Source of the DNA: an uncultured Clostridia bacterium
GTDB taxonomy: Bacteria; Bacillota; Clostridia; Oscillospirales; Acutalibacteraceae
Assembly (NCBI GenBank): GCA_947589575.1
Contig: CANQBM010000005.1
Span: forward strand, 56,674 to 120,673
Direction: 5' to 3'
Length of the DNA stretch: 64,000 nucleotides
In this document: piece after piece, positions 52,548 through 61,799 of the stretch
How the letters are laid out: the number at the start of each line of letters is the position of its first letter
Numbering within the stretch: the stretch's first letter is position 1
Made by a program: the position numbers and the translations under genes
The notes under the pieces: generated by a model
Told to the model about the DNA's origin: nothing
What the model saw: only the letters and a program-made list of their open reading frames with translations
The model's database searches: none

Positions 52548-53114
52548 CTATACCTCCAAAAAATTTTTAAATATTGTAATTCCGTCCGGCGTCATAATTG
52601 ACTCTGGATGAAACTGTAAACCGTATATATCCATATCCCTGTGCTTTACCGCCATTATTTCGCCGTCATCTGTTCTTGCAATAATCTGTAAGCAGTCGGG
52701 CATTGTGCTTTCGACAGCGGAAAGGGAGTGATACCTTGCAACAGGAATTTTATCATTAAGCCCTCTGAAAAGAGGTGATGTGTTGTCAATCGTACACACG
52801 CTCTGCTTACCGTGCATCAGCTCCTTTGCGTAGCTTACCTTTGCGCCGAATGCCTCACAAATTGACTGGTGGCCGAGGCATACGCCGAGTATTTTTGATG
52901 TTTTGCCAAGCTGTTTCGCAACTTCAATACAAACTCCCGCGTCGGCAGGCCGTTTAGGACCGGGTGAGAGAATGATATATTCCGGCGCAAGCTTTCTGAC
53001 TTCATCAACTGTCATTTCGTCGTTTCTGATTACTTTAATATCGGGATTTATTGTGCCGATAAGCTGATAAAGATTATATGAAAAGGAATCGTAATTATCA
53101 ATTAAAAGAATCAT
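52548..53114 (-). CDS. trpG: Anthranilate synthase glutaminase subunit
   Basis: The 188-residue class I amidotransferase has the nucleophile GVCLGHQ and the late LQFHPES. It supplies ammonia to TrpE. It overlaps trpE by four bases. Homologues are often shared with folate synthesis (PabA). Confidence 0.95.
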   Translation of the reverse strand: MILLIDNYDSFSYNLYQLIGTINPDIKVIRNDEMTVDEVRKLAPEYIILSPGPKRPADAGVCIEVAKQLGKTSKILGVCLGHQSICEAFGAKVSYAKELMHGKQSVCTIDNTSPLFRGLNDKIPVARYHSLSAVESTMPDCLQIIARTDDGEIMAVKHRDMDIYGLQFHPESIMTPDGITIFKNFLEV

Positions 53115-54577
53115 TCATTTCCCTCCTGACTGATTTCCAAAGCCTTTATAACAGCCTTTGCCTTGTTTATACATTCCTGATGCTCCTTTGCGGGAACTGA
53201 ATCGGCAACTATCCCCGCGCCCGAACGGACATAAACTCTGCCGTTTTTCTTAAAAGCGATACGAATAGCAATACAGGTGTCAAGATTACCGGTTAAATCA
53301 ATGTAGCCGATTGCTCCGCCGTATATACCCCTTTTATTGTTTTCGAGTTCGTTTATTATTTCCATAGCCCTTATTTTAGGTGCGCCGGAGAGTGTACCGG
53401 CGGGAAGAACGGCATCAACCGCGTCAAGCGCTGATTTATCATCACGTATCTCTCCCTTAACGGTAGAGCCGATGTGCATAACGTGGCTGAATTTGAGTAT
53501 CTGATGAAACTTGTCAACCTTGACTGTACCGAATTTGCTGATTTTTCCCAAATCGTTTCTGCCGAGGTCCACGAGCATATTGTGTTCCGACAACTCCTTA
53601 GGATCTTTTAAAAGCCCTTTTTCAAGCTCCTCGTCCTCCTGAATCGTCTTTCCTCTCGGTCGCGTTCCCGCAAGCGGATATGTGTACAGAGTTTTATTGT
53701 CAAGCTTTACAAGCGTTTCCGGCGACGCGCCTGCAATCTCTATGTCGTCTGATGAAAAATAAAACATATACGGTGAAGGGTTCAGCTTTCTTAACACCTC
53801 ATATGCGCCGAAAAGAGAACCTTCCATTTCAGCCTCAAGACGGTTTGAGAGAACGACCTGAAAAATATCGCCCTCACGTATATACCGCTTTGCCTTTTCA
53901 ACCATTGCGCCATACTGCCCGCCGTTAAAAAGAGGCTTAAACCGTGATTTAAGTACGGGCTTCGGCGGATTATCCGATTCGCCGTTTTCAATAATGTCTG
54001 CCATTATTTCAAGTTCCCGAACGGCAACCGCATAATTTTCCTCAATATTCCGTGTCTGAATATTTACGATAAGAAAAATTTTGTTTTCCCTGTTATCAAA
54101 TGCTATAACCTTGTCAAAAAGCATAAGGTCAACGTCTTTAAAACTTCCGTCGTCATCGGCGTCAAGATTAAGATTAGGCTCGCTGTATTTAATATAATCA
54201 TAGCCGAAATAACCTACAAGTCCGCCCGTAAAGGTGGGAAGAAAATCAAGCTTCGGGCTTTTATGCTCGTCAAGAATTTTCTTAATATATGCCTTAGGAT
54301 TGTCGTGAACTCTTTTTACCGAGTATTCGTCAATCACCGTGACATCATAATTTTTACAGCTTATTTCAGCTTTCGGGTCAAATCCGAGAAAGGTGTAACG
54401 TCCCGTTTCGCTTGTATCCTCAACAGATTCAAGCATATAGCAGTGCGAGCTGATTTTTTTCAGCTTTTTAAGCACCTCAATCGCGCTTATTCCGGCAGGC
54501 ATCTGAGTGCTTACGGGAACGGTTTTAAATGAAGAAAAATTATTTTTAATTTCTTCAAGCGTCGGTTTAGTAATCAT
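53111..54577 (-). CDS. trpE: Anthranilate synthase component I
   Basis: The 488-residue enzyme makes anthranilate from chorismate. It has the chorismate-binding region with YPLAGTRPRG, KFSHVMHIGS and RSGAGIVADS. The start is the ATG at 54577 behind GGGAGATGACTTT; the open frame further upstream runs through the T-box and is not coding. It leads the trp operon under T-box control. Confidence 0.96.
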   Translation of the reverse strand: MITKPTLEEIKNNFSSFKTVPVSTQMPAGISAIEVLKKLKKISSHCYMLESVEDTSETGRYTFLGFDPKAEISCKNYDVTVIDEYSVKRVHDNPKAYIKKILDEHKSPKLDFLPTFTGGLVGYFGYDYIKYSEPNLNLDADDDGSFKDVDLMLFDKVIAFDNRENKIFLIVNIQTRNIEENYAVAVRELEIMADIIENGESDNPPKPVLKSRFKPLFNGGQYGAMVEKAKRYIREGDIFQVVLSNRLEAEMEGSLFGAYEVLRKLNPSPYMFYFSSDDIEIAGASPETLVKLDNKTLYTYPLAGTRPRGKTIQEDEELEKGLLKDPKELSEHNMLVDLGRNDLGKISKFGTVKVDKFHQILKFSHVMHIGSTVKGEIRDDKSALDAVDAVLPAGTLSGAPKIRAMEIINELENNKRGIYGGAIGYIDLTGNLDTCIAIRIAFKKNGRVYVRSGAGIVADSVPAKEHQECINKAKAVIKALEISQEGNE

Positions 54578-54619
54578 AAAGTCATCTCCCAAAATTCTGA
54601 CCTTGCAAGATACAAAAGA

Positions 54620-54661
54620 AAATAAAAAAGTCCTCGGCAATACATACGTATTACCAAGGAC
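54620..54661 (-). terminator. T-box terminator of the trp operon
   Basis: On the minus strand GTCCTTGGTAATAC (54661-54648) pairs with GTATTGCCGAGGAC (54643-54630), with few mismatches, and TTTTTTATTTTC follows. Confidence 0.9.
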
Positions 54662-54899
54662 GAAATTACATTCCGCGGTGCCACCTTGATTTATGGGACC
54701 CCCATACTCTTTGCAAGATACTATCATATCTCCGACCGTTAACGCAGGCCAACACGTTACGGAATACTCGGCATTTGCCTTTCACCGTACCCTCAGCGGT
54801 CCATTTAATAAGCCGTTTAATGCTCCTTTTCAGCGCCGGATGCTCTCTGTAATTGCGTATCTTATTTTTATCTCCGCCTCATCGGTTTAATATTCGGTT
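54620..54899 (-). promoter_or_regulatory. Tryptophan T-box leader
   Basis: The leader has the conserved T-box sequence AAGGTGGCACCGCGGAA (54687-54671) that pairs with the CCA end of uncharged tRNA. An AGAGAGC and GCTGAAAAGGAGC stem I region contains the specifier TGG (54803-54801) in AAATGGACC, the tryptophan codon. The terminator follows. Uncharged tRNA-Trp should favour the antiterminator. Confidence 0.92.
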
Positions 54900-54905
54900 T
54901 TGTTA

Positions 54906-54934
54906 ATAATAGCATTATTTTTTTATTTTGTCAA
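54906..54934 (-). promoter_or_regulatory. Promoter of the trp operon
   Basis: On the minus strand TTGACA (54934-54929) and TATTAT (54911-54906) are spaced by 17 bases. The -35 lies inside the 3' end of the asparaginase gene. Confidence 0.85.
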
Positions 54935-55717
54935 CAGCAATCTTGCAAAAGCATTTTCAACGGTTGAATTAAAAATTATATTTTCAAAATCCTTTGAGCT
55001 TTCATAGTCGGCGCTCGACTTTGGCGTTACAAAATAAAACGGAATATTTTTATCTTTGCATTTTTTTATAAACGCCTTAACCTCATCGGGCGCGGTTGCG
55101 GAATGATACATTGCATGAAGCACCGCATCAACCCTGTCAAGATTATAATTGTCATAATCTATGCCGACATACGGTCTGATAACAAGAATATTTTTTCTGT
55201 TGAGCTTACAGTTTTTAACAGGCTCAAGCTGTTTTCCCACAGCCGAAAACTCGTCGTTGTCATCAGCGCTTACCGTCCTGACGGCGCGAAACAGTTTATC
55301 AAAGCTTATATATACACCGACAACCTTGTCACAGATAAAATCAACGGCGTTTTCAAAATTCGGAATTGCATTTGACGTAACATCTTCAAGCGGTTTATCC
55401 GACGCAACAAAAACGATTGTCCTGTCATAAAAAATATTGCCGATTAGCGCGCCCGTATACGCTAATGTATCGGAACCGTGAAGGATAATTACTCCGTCAT
55501 ATTTTTCAAAATCAACCGTGTTTAAATAATCAATAAGCTCCTGCCACAAATCAAGACTTATATTTTCCGATAATACTGAAAACGGTGACACACAATCAAA
55601 GGCAACATTTTTACATTCAACATAATCAAGTATTTTAAACGGATTGTCAAGGCTGATATTTTTACCCTTTACCGAGGCAATAGTACCGCCTGTACCCACT
55701 ACAAGAATTTTGTTCAT
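54923..55717 (-). CDS. Type I-like asparaginase
   Basis: The 264-residue protein has the nucleophile motif GTGGTIAS near the start and the second catalytic motif LHGSDTLAYTG. It probably hydrolyses asparagine to aspartate and ammonia in the cytosol. It is shorter than the classical 330-residue enzymes. It lacks a signal peptide. Its end overlaps the trp promoter. Confidence 0.85.
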   Translation of the reverse strand: MNKILVVGTGGTIASVKGKNISLDNPFKILDYVECKNVAFDCVSPFSVLSENISLDLWQELIDYLNTVDFEKYDGVIILHGSDTLAYTGALIGNIFYDRTIVFVASDKPLEDVTSNAIPNFENAVDFICDKVVGVYISFDKLFRAVRTVSADDNDEFSAVGKQLEPVKNCKLNRKNILVIRPYVGIDYDNYNLDRVDAVLHAMYHSATAPDEVKAFIKKCKDKNIPFYFVTPKSSADYESSKDFENIIFNSTVENAFARLLLTK

Positions 55718-55768
55718 AGTATCACCATTACCATTATATTAAACAATCCTGATAAAGCCACCTGTGTT

Positions 55769-57175
55769 TTATTTTTCAAAAAACGTAACAAATGCCTTAT
55801 AAGCCATATAGGTGTCAATCTTGCTGACAATTTCATAAGGCGAATGCATTGAAAGAACAGGCACGCCCACGTCAATAACATCAACGTCAAGATTTGCAAT
55901 ATACATAGCGACCGTTCCTCCGCCGCCCGCGTCAACCTTGCCAAGCTCTCCGCTCTGCCAAAGGACTCCGTTGCTTTCAAGCAGATTCTTGACAAAGCTT
56001 ACATATTCAGCGGACGCGTCGCTCGTTCCGCTCTTACCCCTTGCGCCCGTGAATTTTGTAACAACAACGCCCTCATTTATAAATGAGGCATTATTCTTTT
56101 CAAACTGAGTCGGCCAAGTCGGATCAAACGCCGCGTTTACATCGGCTGAAAGGCATTTTGAATTTGAAAGAACATCTCTGCCCTCGCAACCTTCAAGACG
56201 CGCCAAATCTTCAATAAAGTATTTGAGATAACTTGAGTTAAGACCTGTATTTCCGTCAGAGCCTGTTTCCTCTTTATCCGTTAAAACGGTAATTGCTGTG
56301 TACTCGGGCGCATCTTTAAGCGCAAAAACCGCCTGCATTGCAGGGTATGAACACACTCTGTCATCATGACCGTATCCGCCGATAAGACTTCTGTCAAAGC
56401 CGATATCATCAACGGTAAAGGCAGGCACAAGCTCAAGCTCCGCGGAAAGAAAATCACGCTCAACTATGCCGTACTTTTCATAAAGAATATTAAGTATGTT
56501 AAGTTTAATCTTTTCGCTTTCCTTGTCATCCTTAAACGGACGCGAACCAATAACAACATTAAGCTCCTCGCCTTTAACTATTTCGTTCGCCTTTCTCGCC
56601 ATCTGCTCAGCTCCAAGATGAGGTAAAATATCCGTGATACAGAACTTGGGTTCACCCGGATTTTCTCCAACCTTAACATCTACATAACTGCCGTCGTTCT
56701 TACAGATTCTTCCGTGGAGCGAAAGCGGAACAGCCGTCCACTGATACTTTTTGATACCTCCGTAATAATGCGTCTTGAAAAAGCCGAGCGAACCGTCCTC
56801 ATAAACAGGGCACTGCTTAAGGTCAAGACGCGGAGAGTCAATATGCGCGGCACTGATACGTACGCCGTCCTTAACCGGACGGGTACCCTTAACACAAAGG
56901 ATAACAGCCTTTCCTCGGTTAAAATAATAAACCTTTGAGCCGGCTTTAAGCTCACCGCCGAATTTGTCAAATTCAGTAAATCCGTTTTTCTTTGCGAGTT
57001 CTAAAACGGATTTTGCAAATTCTCTTTCGGTTTTGTTTTCAAACAGGAATTTTTTATATCCCTCGCAGAAATCGTCGCAGACTTTGAGCTCCTCCTCGCT
57101 CATAAAATCAACGCCGTTTTCCTTTTTGTTGAAAAGGAGCTCCTTAAGTTCCTGCGCCTTTGTCTTTTCGCTCAT
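55769..57175 (-). CDS. M18-family aminopeptidase
   Basis: The 468-residue zinc aminopeptidase has the metal-binding blocks AAHIDSPRLDLK, TDKEETGSDGNTG and a late LSMHSPYEIVSK, as in bacterial ApeA/aspartyl aminopeptidases. It trims N-terminal residues from peptides in the cytosol. Its ATG overlaps the stop of the fusion gene by four bases (57172-57175). Confidence 0.92.
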   Translation of the reverse strand: MSEKTKAQELKELLFNKKENGVDFMSEEELKVCDDFCEGYKKFLFENKTEREFAKSVLELAKKNGFTEFDKFGGELKAGSKVYYFNRGKAVILCVKGTRPVKDGVRISAAHIDSPRLDLKQCPVYEDGSLGFFKTHYYGGIKKYQWTAVPLSLHGRICKNDGSYVDVKVGENPGEPKFCITDILPHLGAEQMARKANEIVKGEELNVVIGSRPFKDDKESEKIKLNILNILYEKYGIVERDFLSAELELVPAFTVDDIGFDRSLIGGYGHDDRVCSYPAMQAVFALKDAPEYTAITVLTDKEETGSDGNTGLNSSYLKYFIEDLARLEGCEGRDVLSNSKCLSADVNAAFDPTWPTQFEKNNASFINEGVVVTKFTGARGKSGTSDASAEYVSFVKNLLESNGVLWQSGELGKVDAGGGGTVAMYIANLDVDVIDVGVPVLSMHSPYEIVSKIDTYMAYKAFVTFFEK

Positions 57176-58740
57176 AGTATTTCCTCCATAATTTTTTCAA
57201 TTTGTTTTTCAATATTTTCTCCGTTGTTATAAATAACAAAGTCGGAATTATTTATATAATATTCTTCGTCAAGCTGTGCGTTAATTCTTGCGTCTGCCTG
57301 CTCTTTTGTTATACCGTCTCTCGACATAATCCTTTTAAGCCTCGTTTTATAAGGAGCAACAACGCTTATCACCTTATAACAGCGCGACTGCGCGTTTGCC
57401 TCAAAAAGCTGGGGCGCATCAAGAACAGTAAGAGGCTTTGCCTCTTTTTCGCAAAGCGAAATTACCTCGGGATGAACGATTTTATTGAGCTTTTTTGTAT
57501 TTTCCTTTGATGAAAACGCAATATTCGCAAGCCTTTTTCTGTCAAGTTTTCCGTTTACTAATATATCATTCCCGAATTCTTCCGCAAGTTTCTTTAAAAG
57601 AGCGGGATTATTTTCATAAATTTTTTTTACAGATTTGTCGCTGTCAAGAATATTAAAGCCGAGCCTTGAAAGATACCGGCAAACATATCCCTTCCCCGCG
57701 CCCGTTTGACCTGTAAGACCTATAAAAAACGGTTTCTTCAAATCAATAATTTTAAAAGCGGCGGCTCTTATAAGCCTGTTGTAAACAGCCATACCGACGC
57801 CGTCGGTATTCGGTATTCTTGCATATACTCTTTCCGCGCCCATTTCATCAAGCCGTCTCAGCGCGTCAAAAAGCTCCCTCGCTTGTGATAAATCATCATC
57901 CTCTTTTCCATAGGTCAGCTTTGGAATAATGACATTATCACCCTCAAAACAGAGAGCAAAGGCGTTTTCTCTTGAATTAACGAAATCCTCGTATGTCTTT
58001 CTATCGGCGTCTACGATAATCACCTTTGCCTTAGGGGCGTAATGTTTGTATTTCATACCGGGGGAAACTGCAGTCCCGCTGCTGTCCATACCCTCTAAAA
58101 CGGCGCGGTCTACATTTACCTTTCCTATTACGGACTCAATCATTTCTTTAGTTACCGCACCCGGTCTGAGAATTGACGGAGTATCTGCCGCAAGGGTAAT
58201 AACGGTTGACTCCACGCCGAATTCGCAGTCGCCGCCGTCGATTATCGCGTCAATCTTGCCGTTCATATCATCAATAACATACTTTGCTTTTGTAGGTGAA
58301 GGCAAACCCGACGTGTTTGCACTCGGTGCGGCAACCGGACAGCCTGCGGCTTTTATCAGTCTTCTCGCGGTACCGTTTTCAGGCATACGCACAGCTACTG
58401 TATCAAGTCCTCCGCTGACGGTATTTCCCACCAAACTGCTCTTAGGCAGAATAATTGTAAGAGGCGCGGGGAAAAAAGCGTCAATAAGCGCCTTTGCCTT
58501 TGGTGTGATTTCCTTAACCAAAGGCGCAATATCTTCCTTTTCGCTTATATGAACAATAAGAGGATTATCGCTCGGTCTGCCCTTAGCTTTATAAATTTTT
58601 TTAACCGCGTTTTCATCAAGCGCATTTGCGCCTAAGCCGTATACCGTTTCGGTAGGAAAAGCTACAAGTCCGCCGTTTCTGATAATTTCACCCGCAAGAG
58701 CAATATCATATTCACTTGTAGATAAAATTTTAGTTTCCAT
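57172..58740 (-). CDS. Fusion of threonylcarbamoyl-AMP synthase (Sua5) and dephospho-CoA kinase (CoaE)
   Basis: The 522-residue protein joins two enzymes. Residues 1-205 are a YrdC/Sua5 domain (GRPSDNPLIVH, APSANTSG) that makes threonylcarbamoyl-AMP for tRNA t6A. Residues about 206-335 form the Sua5 C-terminal domain with the SPGMKYKHYAPKAKV linker. Residues 338-522 are a CoaE domain with Walker A GQTGAGKG (343-350) and DAPQLFEA. CoaE adds the last phosphate in CoA synthesis. The fusion is unusual; both parts look intact. Confidence 0.9.
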   Translation of the reverse strand: METKILSTSEYDIALAGEIIRNGGLVAFPTETVYGLGANALDENAVKKIYKAKGRPSDNPLIVHISEKEDIAPLVKEITPKAKALIDAFFPAPLTIILPKSSLVGNTVSGGLDTVAVRMPENGTARRLIKAAGCPVAAPSANTSGLPSPTKAKYVIDDMNGKIDAIIDGGDCEFGVESTVITLAADTPSILRPGAVTKEMIESVIGKVNVDRAVLEGMDSSGTAVSPGMKYKHYAPKAKVIIVDADRKTYEDFVNSRENAFALCFEGDNVIIPKLTYGKEDDDLSQARELFDALRRLDEMGAERVYARIPNTDGVGMAVYNRLIRAAAFKIIDLKKPFFIGLTGQTGAGKGYVCRYLSRLGFNILDSDKSVKKIYENNPALLKKLAEEFGNDILVNGKLDRKRLANIAFSSKENTKKLNKIVHPEVISLCEKEAKPLTVLDAPQLFEANAQSRCYKVISVVAPYKTRLKRIMSRDGITKEQADARINAQLDEEYYINNSDFVIYNNGENIEKQIEKIMEEIL

Positions 58741-58843
58741 ATGTTTTATTTATTTCTGTATATATTTGTCAGTTATTGTTATATATTTTTAAGGCCTTTA
58801 TAAGTGGCAAATATATCTTTAAATACTGTCTAGAAAAATAATA

Positions 58844-59920
58844 TTAATCTTCTCCCTGAGCCTTTAGCTTTTCAGCTGTGTCGGCAGTAATCAGTGCGTC
58901 AATCATTTCGTCCAAATCACCGTTTATAAACTGCTCTAACTTATAGAGAGTAAGTCCTATTCTGTGGTCGGACACACGCCCCTGGGGATAATTATATGTT
59001 CTTATCCTTTCGCTCCTGTCACCTGTACCCACCTGTGATTTACGCTCGCCTGCAATCTCGGCGTCGTGCTTTGCCTTTTCCGCGTCATAAAGACGTGAAC
59101 GCAAAACCTTAAGCGCCTTTTCTTTATTCTTATGCTGAGAGCGCTCATCCTGGCACTCGACTACAGTACCTGTGGGAATATGGGTAATACGGATTGCAGA
59201 TGAGGTTTTGTTGATATGCTGTCCGCCCGCGCCTGACGAGCGGAAGGTGTCAATCTGCAAATCCTTCGGATTAATTTCAAAATCGACCTCCTCTGCCTCG
59301 GGCAAAACGGCGACAGTAGTTGTCGATGTATGAATTCTGCCCTGACTTTCGGTTTCAGGCACACGCTGTACGCGGTGGACTCCCGACTCGAACTTAAATC
59401 TTGAATAAGCGCCGTCGCCCTCAACCGAAAAGCTGATTTCCTTATATCCGCCGAGTCCTGTTTCATTTGCGTTTATGACTTCTGTTTTATAACCCTTCGC
59501 CTCGGCATACATTGAATACATACGGAAGAGAACTCCTGCGAAAAGCGCGCTTTCCTCCCCGCCTGCGCCGCCTCTGATTTCTATAATAACATTCTTGTCA
59601 TCGTTAGGGTCACGCGGTAAAAGCAGGATTTTAAGCTCCTCCGATATACGCTCCATATTCTGCTTGCTCTGTTCAAATTCTTCCCTTACCATCTGCGCAA
59701 AATCGGCGTCCATACCGCCTTCGTCAAGCATCAGCTTTGACTCATTAAAGGTTTCCTCCGCCTTTTTATATTCCCTGAACTTTTCGACAACAGGGGTAAG
59801 GTGCTTAAGCTCCCTCATAAGCTTTGTATATTTTTCCTGGTCGGAAACAATATCAGGGCTGCACACCAACTCGTTTACCTCTTCAAATCTTTTTTCTACC
59901 TCAATAAGTTTTTCAATCAT
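58844..59920 (-). CDS. prfA: Peptide chain release factor 1
   Basis: The 358-residue factor has the GGQ motif ([13 protein letters not shown]) that triggers peptide release, and a [15 protein letters not shown] domain. It reads UAA and UAG stop codons. The start follows AGAGGATTAAGT, which overlaps the DUF951 gene end by spacing of two bases. Confidence 0.95.
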   Translation of the reverse strand: MIEKLIEVEKRFEEVNELVCSPDIVSDQEKYTKLMRELKHLTPVVEKFREYKKAEETFNESKLMLDEGGMDADFAQMVREEFEQSKQNMERISEELKILLLPRDPNDDKNVIIEIRGGAGGEESALFAGVLFRMYSMYAEAKGYKTEVINANETGLGGYKEISFSVEGDGAYSRFKFESGVHRVQRVPETESQGRIHTSTTTVAVLPEAEEVDFEINPKDLQIDTFRSSGAGGQHINKTSSAIRITHIPTGTVVECQDERSQHKNKEKALKVLRSRLYDAEKAKHDAEIAGERKSQVGTGDRSERIRTYNYPQGRVSDHRIGLTLYKLEQFINGDLDEMIDALITADTAEKLKAQGED

Positions 59921-59922
59921 AC

Positions 59923-60102
59923 TTAATCCTCTTTTTTGCGTCTGATACTTTTCTCTGCTTTAATTCTGGGTATCATAACCTCATGTCCGCATCCCAGGCA
60001 TTTTAACTTGTAATCGACTCCCAGACGTGTTATTTCAAATTCCTTTGAACCGCATGGGTGCGGTTTTTTCATTATAACGACATCCCCAAGTTCCAAATTC
60101 AT
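59923..60102 (-). CDS. DUF951 family protein
   Basis: The 59-residue protein has the DUF951 pattern [18 protein letters not shown] and [12 protein letters not shown], with three cysteines likely to bind zinc. Function is unknown. I chose the ATG at 60102 behind GGGTGATTTT over one 12 bases upstream. It is cotranscribed with prfA. Confidence 0.85.
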   Translation of the reverse strand: MNLELGDVVIMKKPHPCGSKEFEITRLGVDYKLKCLGCGHEVMIPRIKAEKSIRRKKED

Positions 60103-60259
60103 AAAATCACCCATATTAATTATAATTCAGATTATTATAACACCTGTTTTATATTTTTACAATATAGATAACGGTAAGACAACCATAATTTTCCTCATAT
60201 GTGAATTATGTGTAATTTTTCAACATATATTTAATTATCATTAAAAAGAGAGTGATGTT

Positions 60260-61177
60260 ATGAAATTTTACCCGGAGGGGAAAAATCAGGAATTATCAAA
60301 ACAGTTTGAATCGGTTGATGAATTAAAAACGGCAATGATACAGGGAGAGGTTCTTGAATCAAAAGTTCTTCTCTGTGACAGGGAGCATAATCTGCATGTT
60401 GATCTAGGCGCTGTGCGCGGTATTATTCCGAGGATTGAGGGCGCCGTGGGAATTGATGACGGCTCCGTGCGTGATATAGCGCTTATCTCAAAGGTGAATA
60501 AGAGTGTCTGTTTCACCGTTCTCGGCTTTCAGCGTGATATATATGACAATTATCTTGCAATCCTGTCGCGCCGCGCCGTCCAGCTTAGGTGTCTGAACGA
60601 ATACCTCAACAAACTTGTTGTCGGCGATGTGATAGACGCGCGTGTTACCCACCTTGAAAAATTCGGCGCTTTCATAGATATAGGGTCGGGCATTAACGCG
60701 CTTATACCGATTGATATGCTGTCCGTATCACGAATAACACATCCTAACGAAAGGCTCACGGAGGGACAGAACATCAAGGTTGCGCTTAGAAAAAAAGAGC
60801 CTGACAAAATGACCTTTTCCCTAAAAGAACTGCTTGGAAGCTGGGAGGAAAACGCTGATAATTTTTCACCCGGAGAAACTGTAACGGGAGTTGTCAGGAG
60901 CATTGAGGATTACGGTGTTTTTGTTGAGCTTGCGCCGAATCTTGCGGGACTTGCCGAACCGCAGGATAATCTTTTTATAGGTCAGCAGGTAGCCGTTTAT
61001 GTTAAATCCGTAATTCCGTCAAAAATGAAAATCAAGCTTGTTGTCGTTGAAACCTTTAACGAAATTGCGAAACCCTCGCCGCTGAAATACTACATAGACG
61101 ACGGACATATAAACCGCTGGCAATACTCGCCGAAAGAAAGCCAAAAACAGATTTATACGGATTTTGAAGAGGAATAG
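60260..61177 (+). CDS. S1-domain RNA-binding protein
   Basis: The 305-residue protein has two recognisable S1 domains, one from about residue 115 (VGDVIDARVTHLEKFGAFIDIG) and one from about 205 (GETVTGVVRSIEDYGVFVELAP in parts VTGVVRSIEDYGVFVEL). The N-terminal third looks like a degenerate S1 domain. It resembles short RpsA-like proteins of Clostridia that bind RNA. It stands alone, divergent from DUF951-prfA. Confidence 0.85.
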   Translation: MKFYPEGKNQELSKQFESVDELKTAMIQGEVLESKVLLCDREHNLHVDLGAVRGIIPRIEGAVGIDDGSVRDIALISKVNKSVCFTVLGFQRDIYDNYLAILSRRAVQLRCLNEYLNKLVVGDVIDARVTHLEKFGAFIDIGSGINALIPIDMLSVSRITHPNERLTEGQNIKVALRKKEPDKMTFSLKELLGSWEENADNFSPGETVTGVVRSIEDYGVFVELAPNLAGLAEPQDNLFIGQQVAVYVKSVIPSKMKIKLVVVETFNEIAKPSPLKYYIDDGHINRWQYSPKESQKQIYTDFEEE

Positions 61178-61184
61178 AAAATAT

Positions 61185-61217
61185 AAGACCGCCGCGTTTT
61201 CAGCGGCGGTCTTTCTC
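61185..61217. terminator. Bidirectional terminator
   Basis: AAGACCGCCGC (61185-61195) pairs with GCGGCGGTCTT (61203-61213). The S1 gene and the DUF308 gene converge here. Confidence 0.88.
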
Positions 61218-61794
61218 AGTTGTCTGTATGCTCTTGAGCCTCGACATCAATCTGCGGTTTAAGACTGTATTTAACAATTTTTCTGACCTGGATAAAGGTA
61301 ATTAAGTCCATAACAGCATATATAATAAGGCTTATTCCGAGAATTCTTGCAAGCGCCATTACACTGTCGAACGGGTTTACAATAACGATTATACCGAGAA
61401 TTATTGTTGCAACAGACATCAGAAGAGATATTATCCAGCTTTTTAAATCGTTTCTTTTTGCGTCAATAGCTGAGATGAAATCAACTACTCCGCTGACAAC
61501 AACAAATATCCCGAATATGAAAAGTACAGCGGTTATGATACTTTTATATCTTATACAAATAACTATTCCCGCTATAATTTCAAGCGTACCGAGCGCTGCT
61601 GTGAGAACAGATTTCATTTTTGAAAAATACGAAATCCAAGTACCTGTTCCAAGCAGAATTACCGTTACGCCGCAAAGTATACTGACAATATGTACCGTTT
61701 CATCGGGCTTGAGCAAAAGCACAATACCGATTATTAATCCCGCGGCGATTGTTATAAGTGATAAATTTTTTAGTTTAATATAATATTCTCTCAT
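61216..61794 (-). CDS. DUF308/HdeD-like membrane protein
   Basis: The 192-residue protein has six hydrophobic segments in repeated pairs (LITIAAGLIIGIVLLL; ALGTLEIIAGIVICI; FIFGIFVVVSGVVDFI), the layout of HdeD/DUF308 proteins. Function in Firmicutes is unknown. The gene lies 5 bases after the DnaC-like gene on the same strand. Confidence 0.75.
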   Translation of the reverse strand: MREYYIKLKNLSLITIAAGLIIGIVLLLKPDETVHIVSILCGVTVILLGTGTWISYFSKMKSVLTAALGTLEIIAGIVICIRYKSIITAVLFIFGIFVVVSGVVDFISAIDAKRNDLKSWIISLLMSVATIILGIIVIVNPFDSVMALARILGISLIIYAVMDLITFIQVRKIVKYSLKPQIDVEAQEHTDN

Positions 61795-61799
61795 AATTA

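Noticed and set aside
54578..54727. N-terminal extension of trpE
   Set aside because: It runs through the T-box terminator and its T-tract; the ATG at 54577 has a proper ribosome site.
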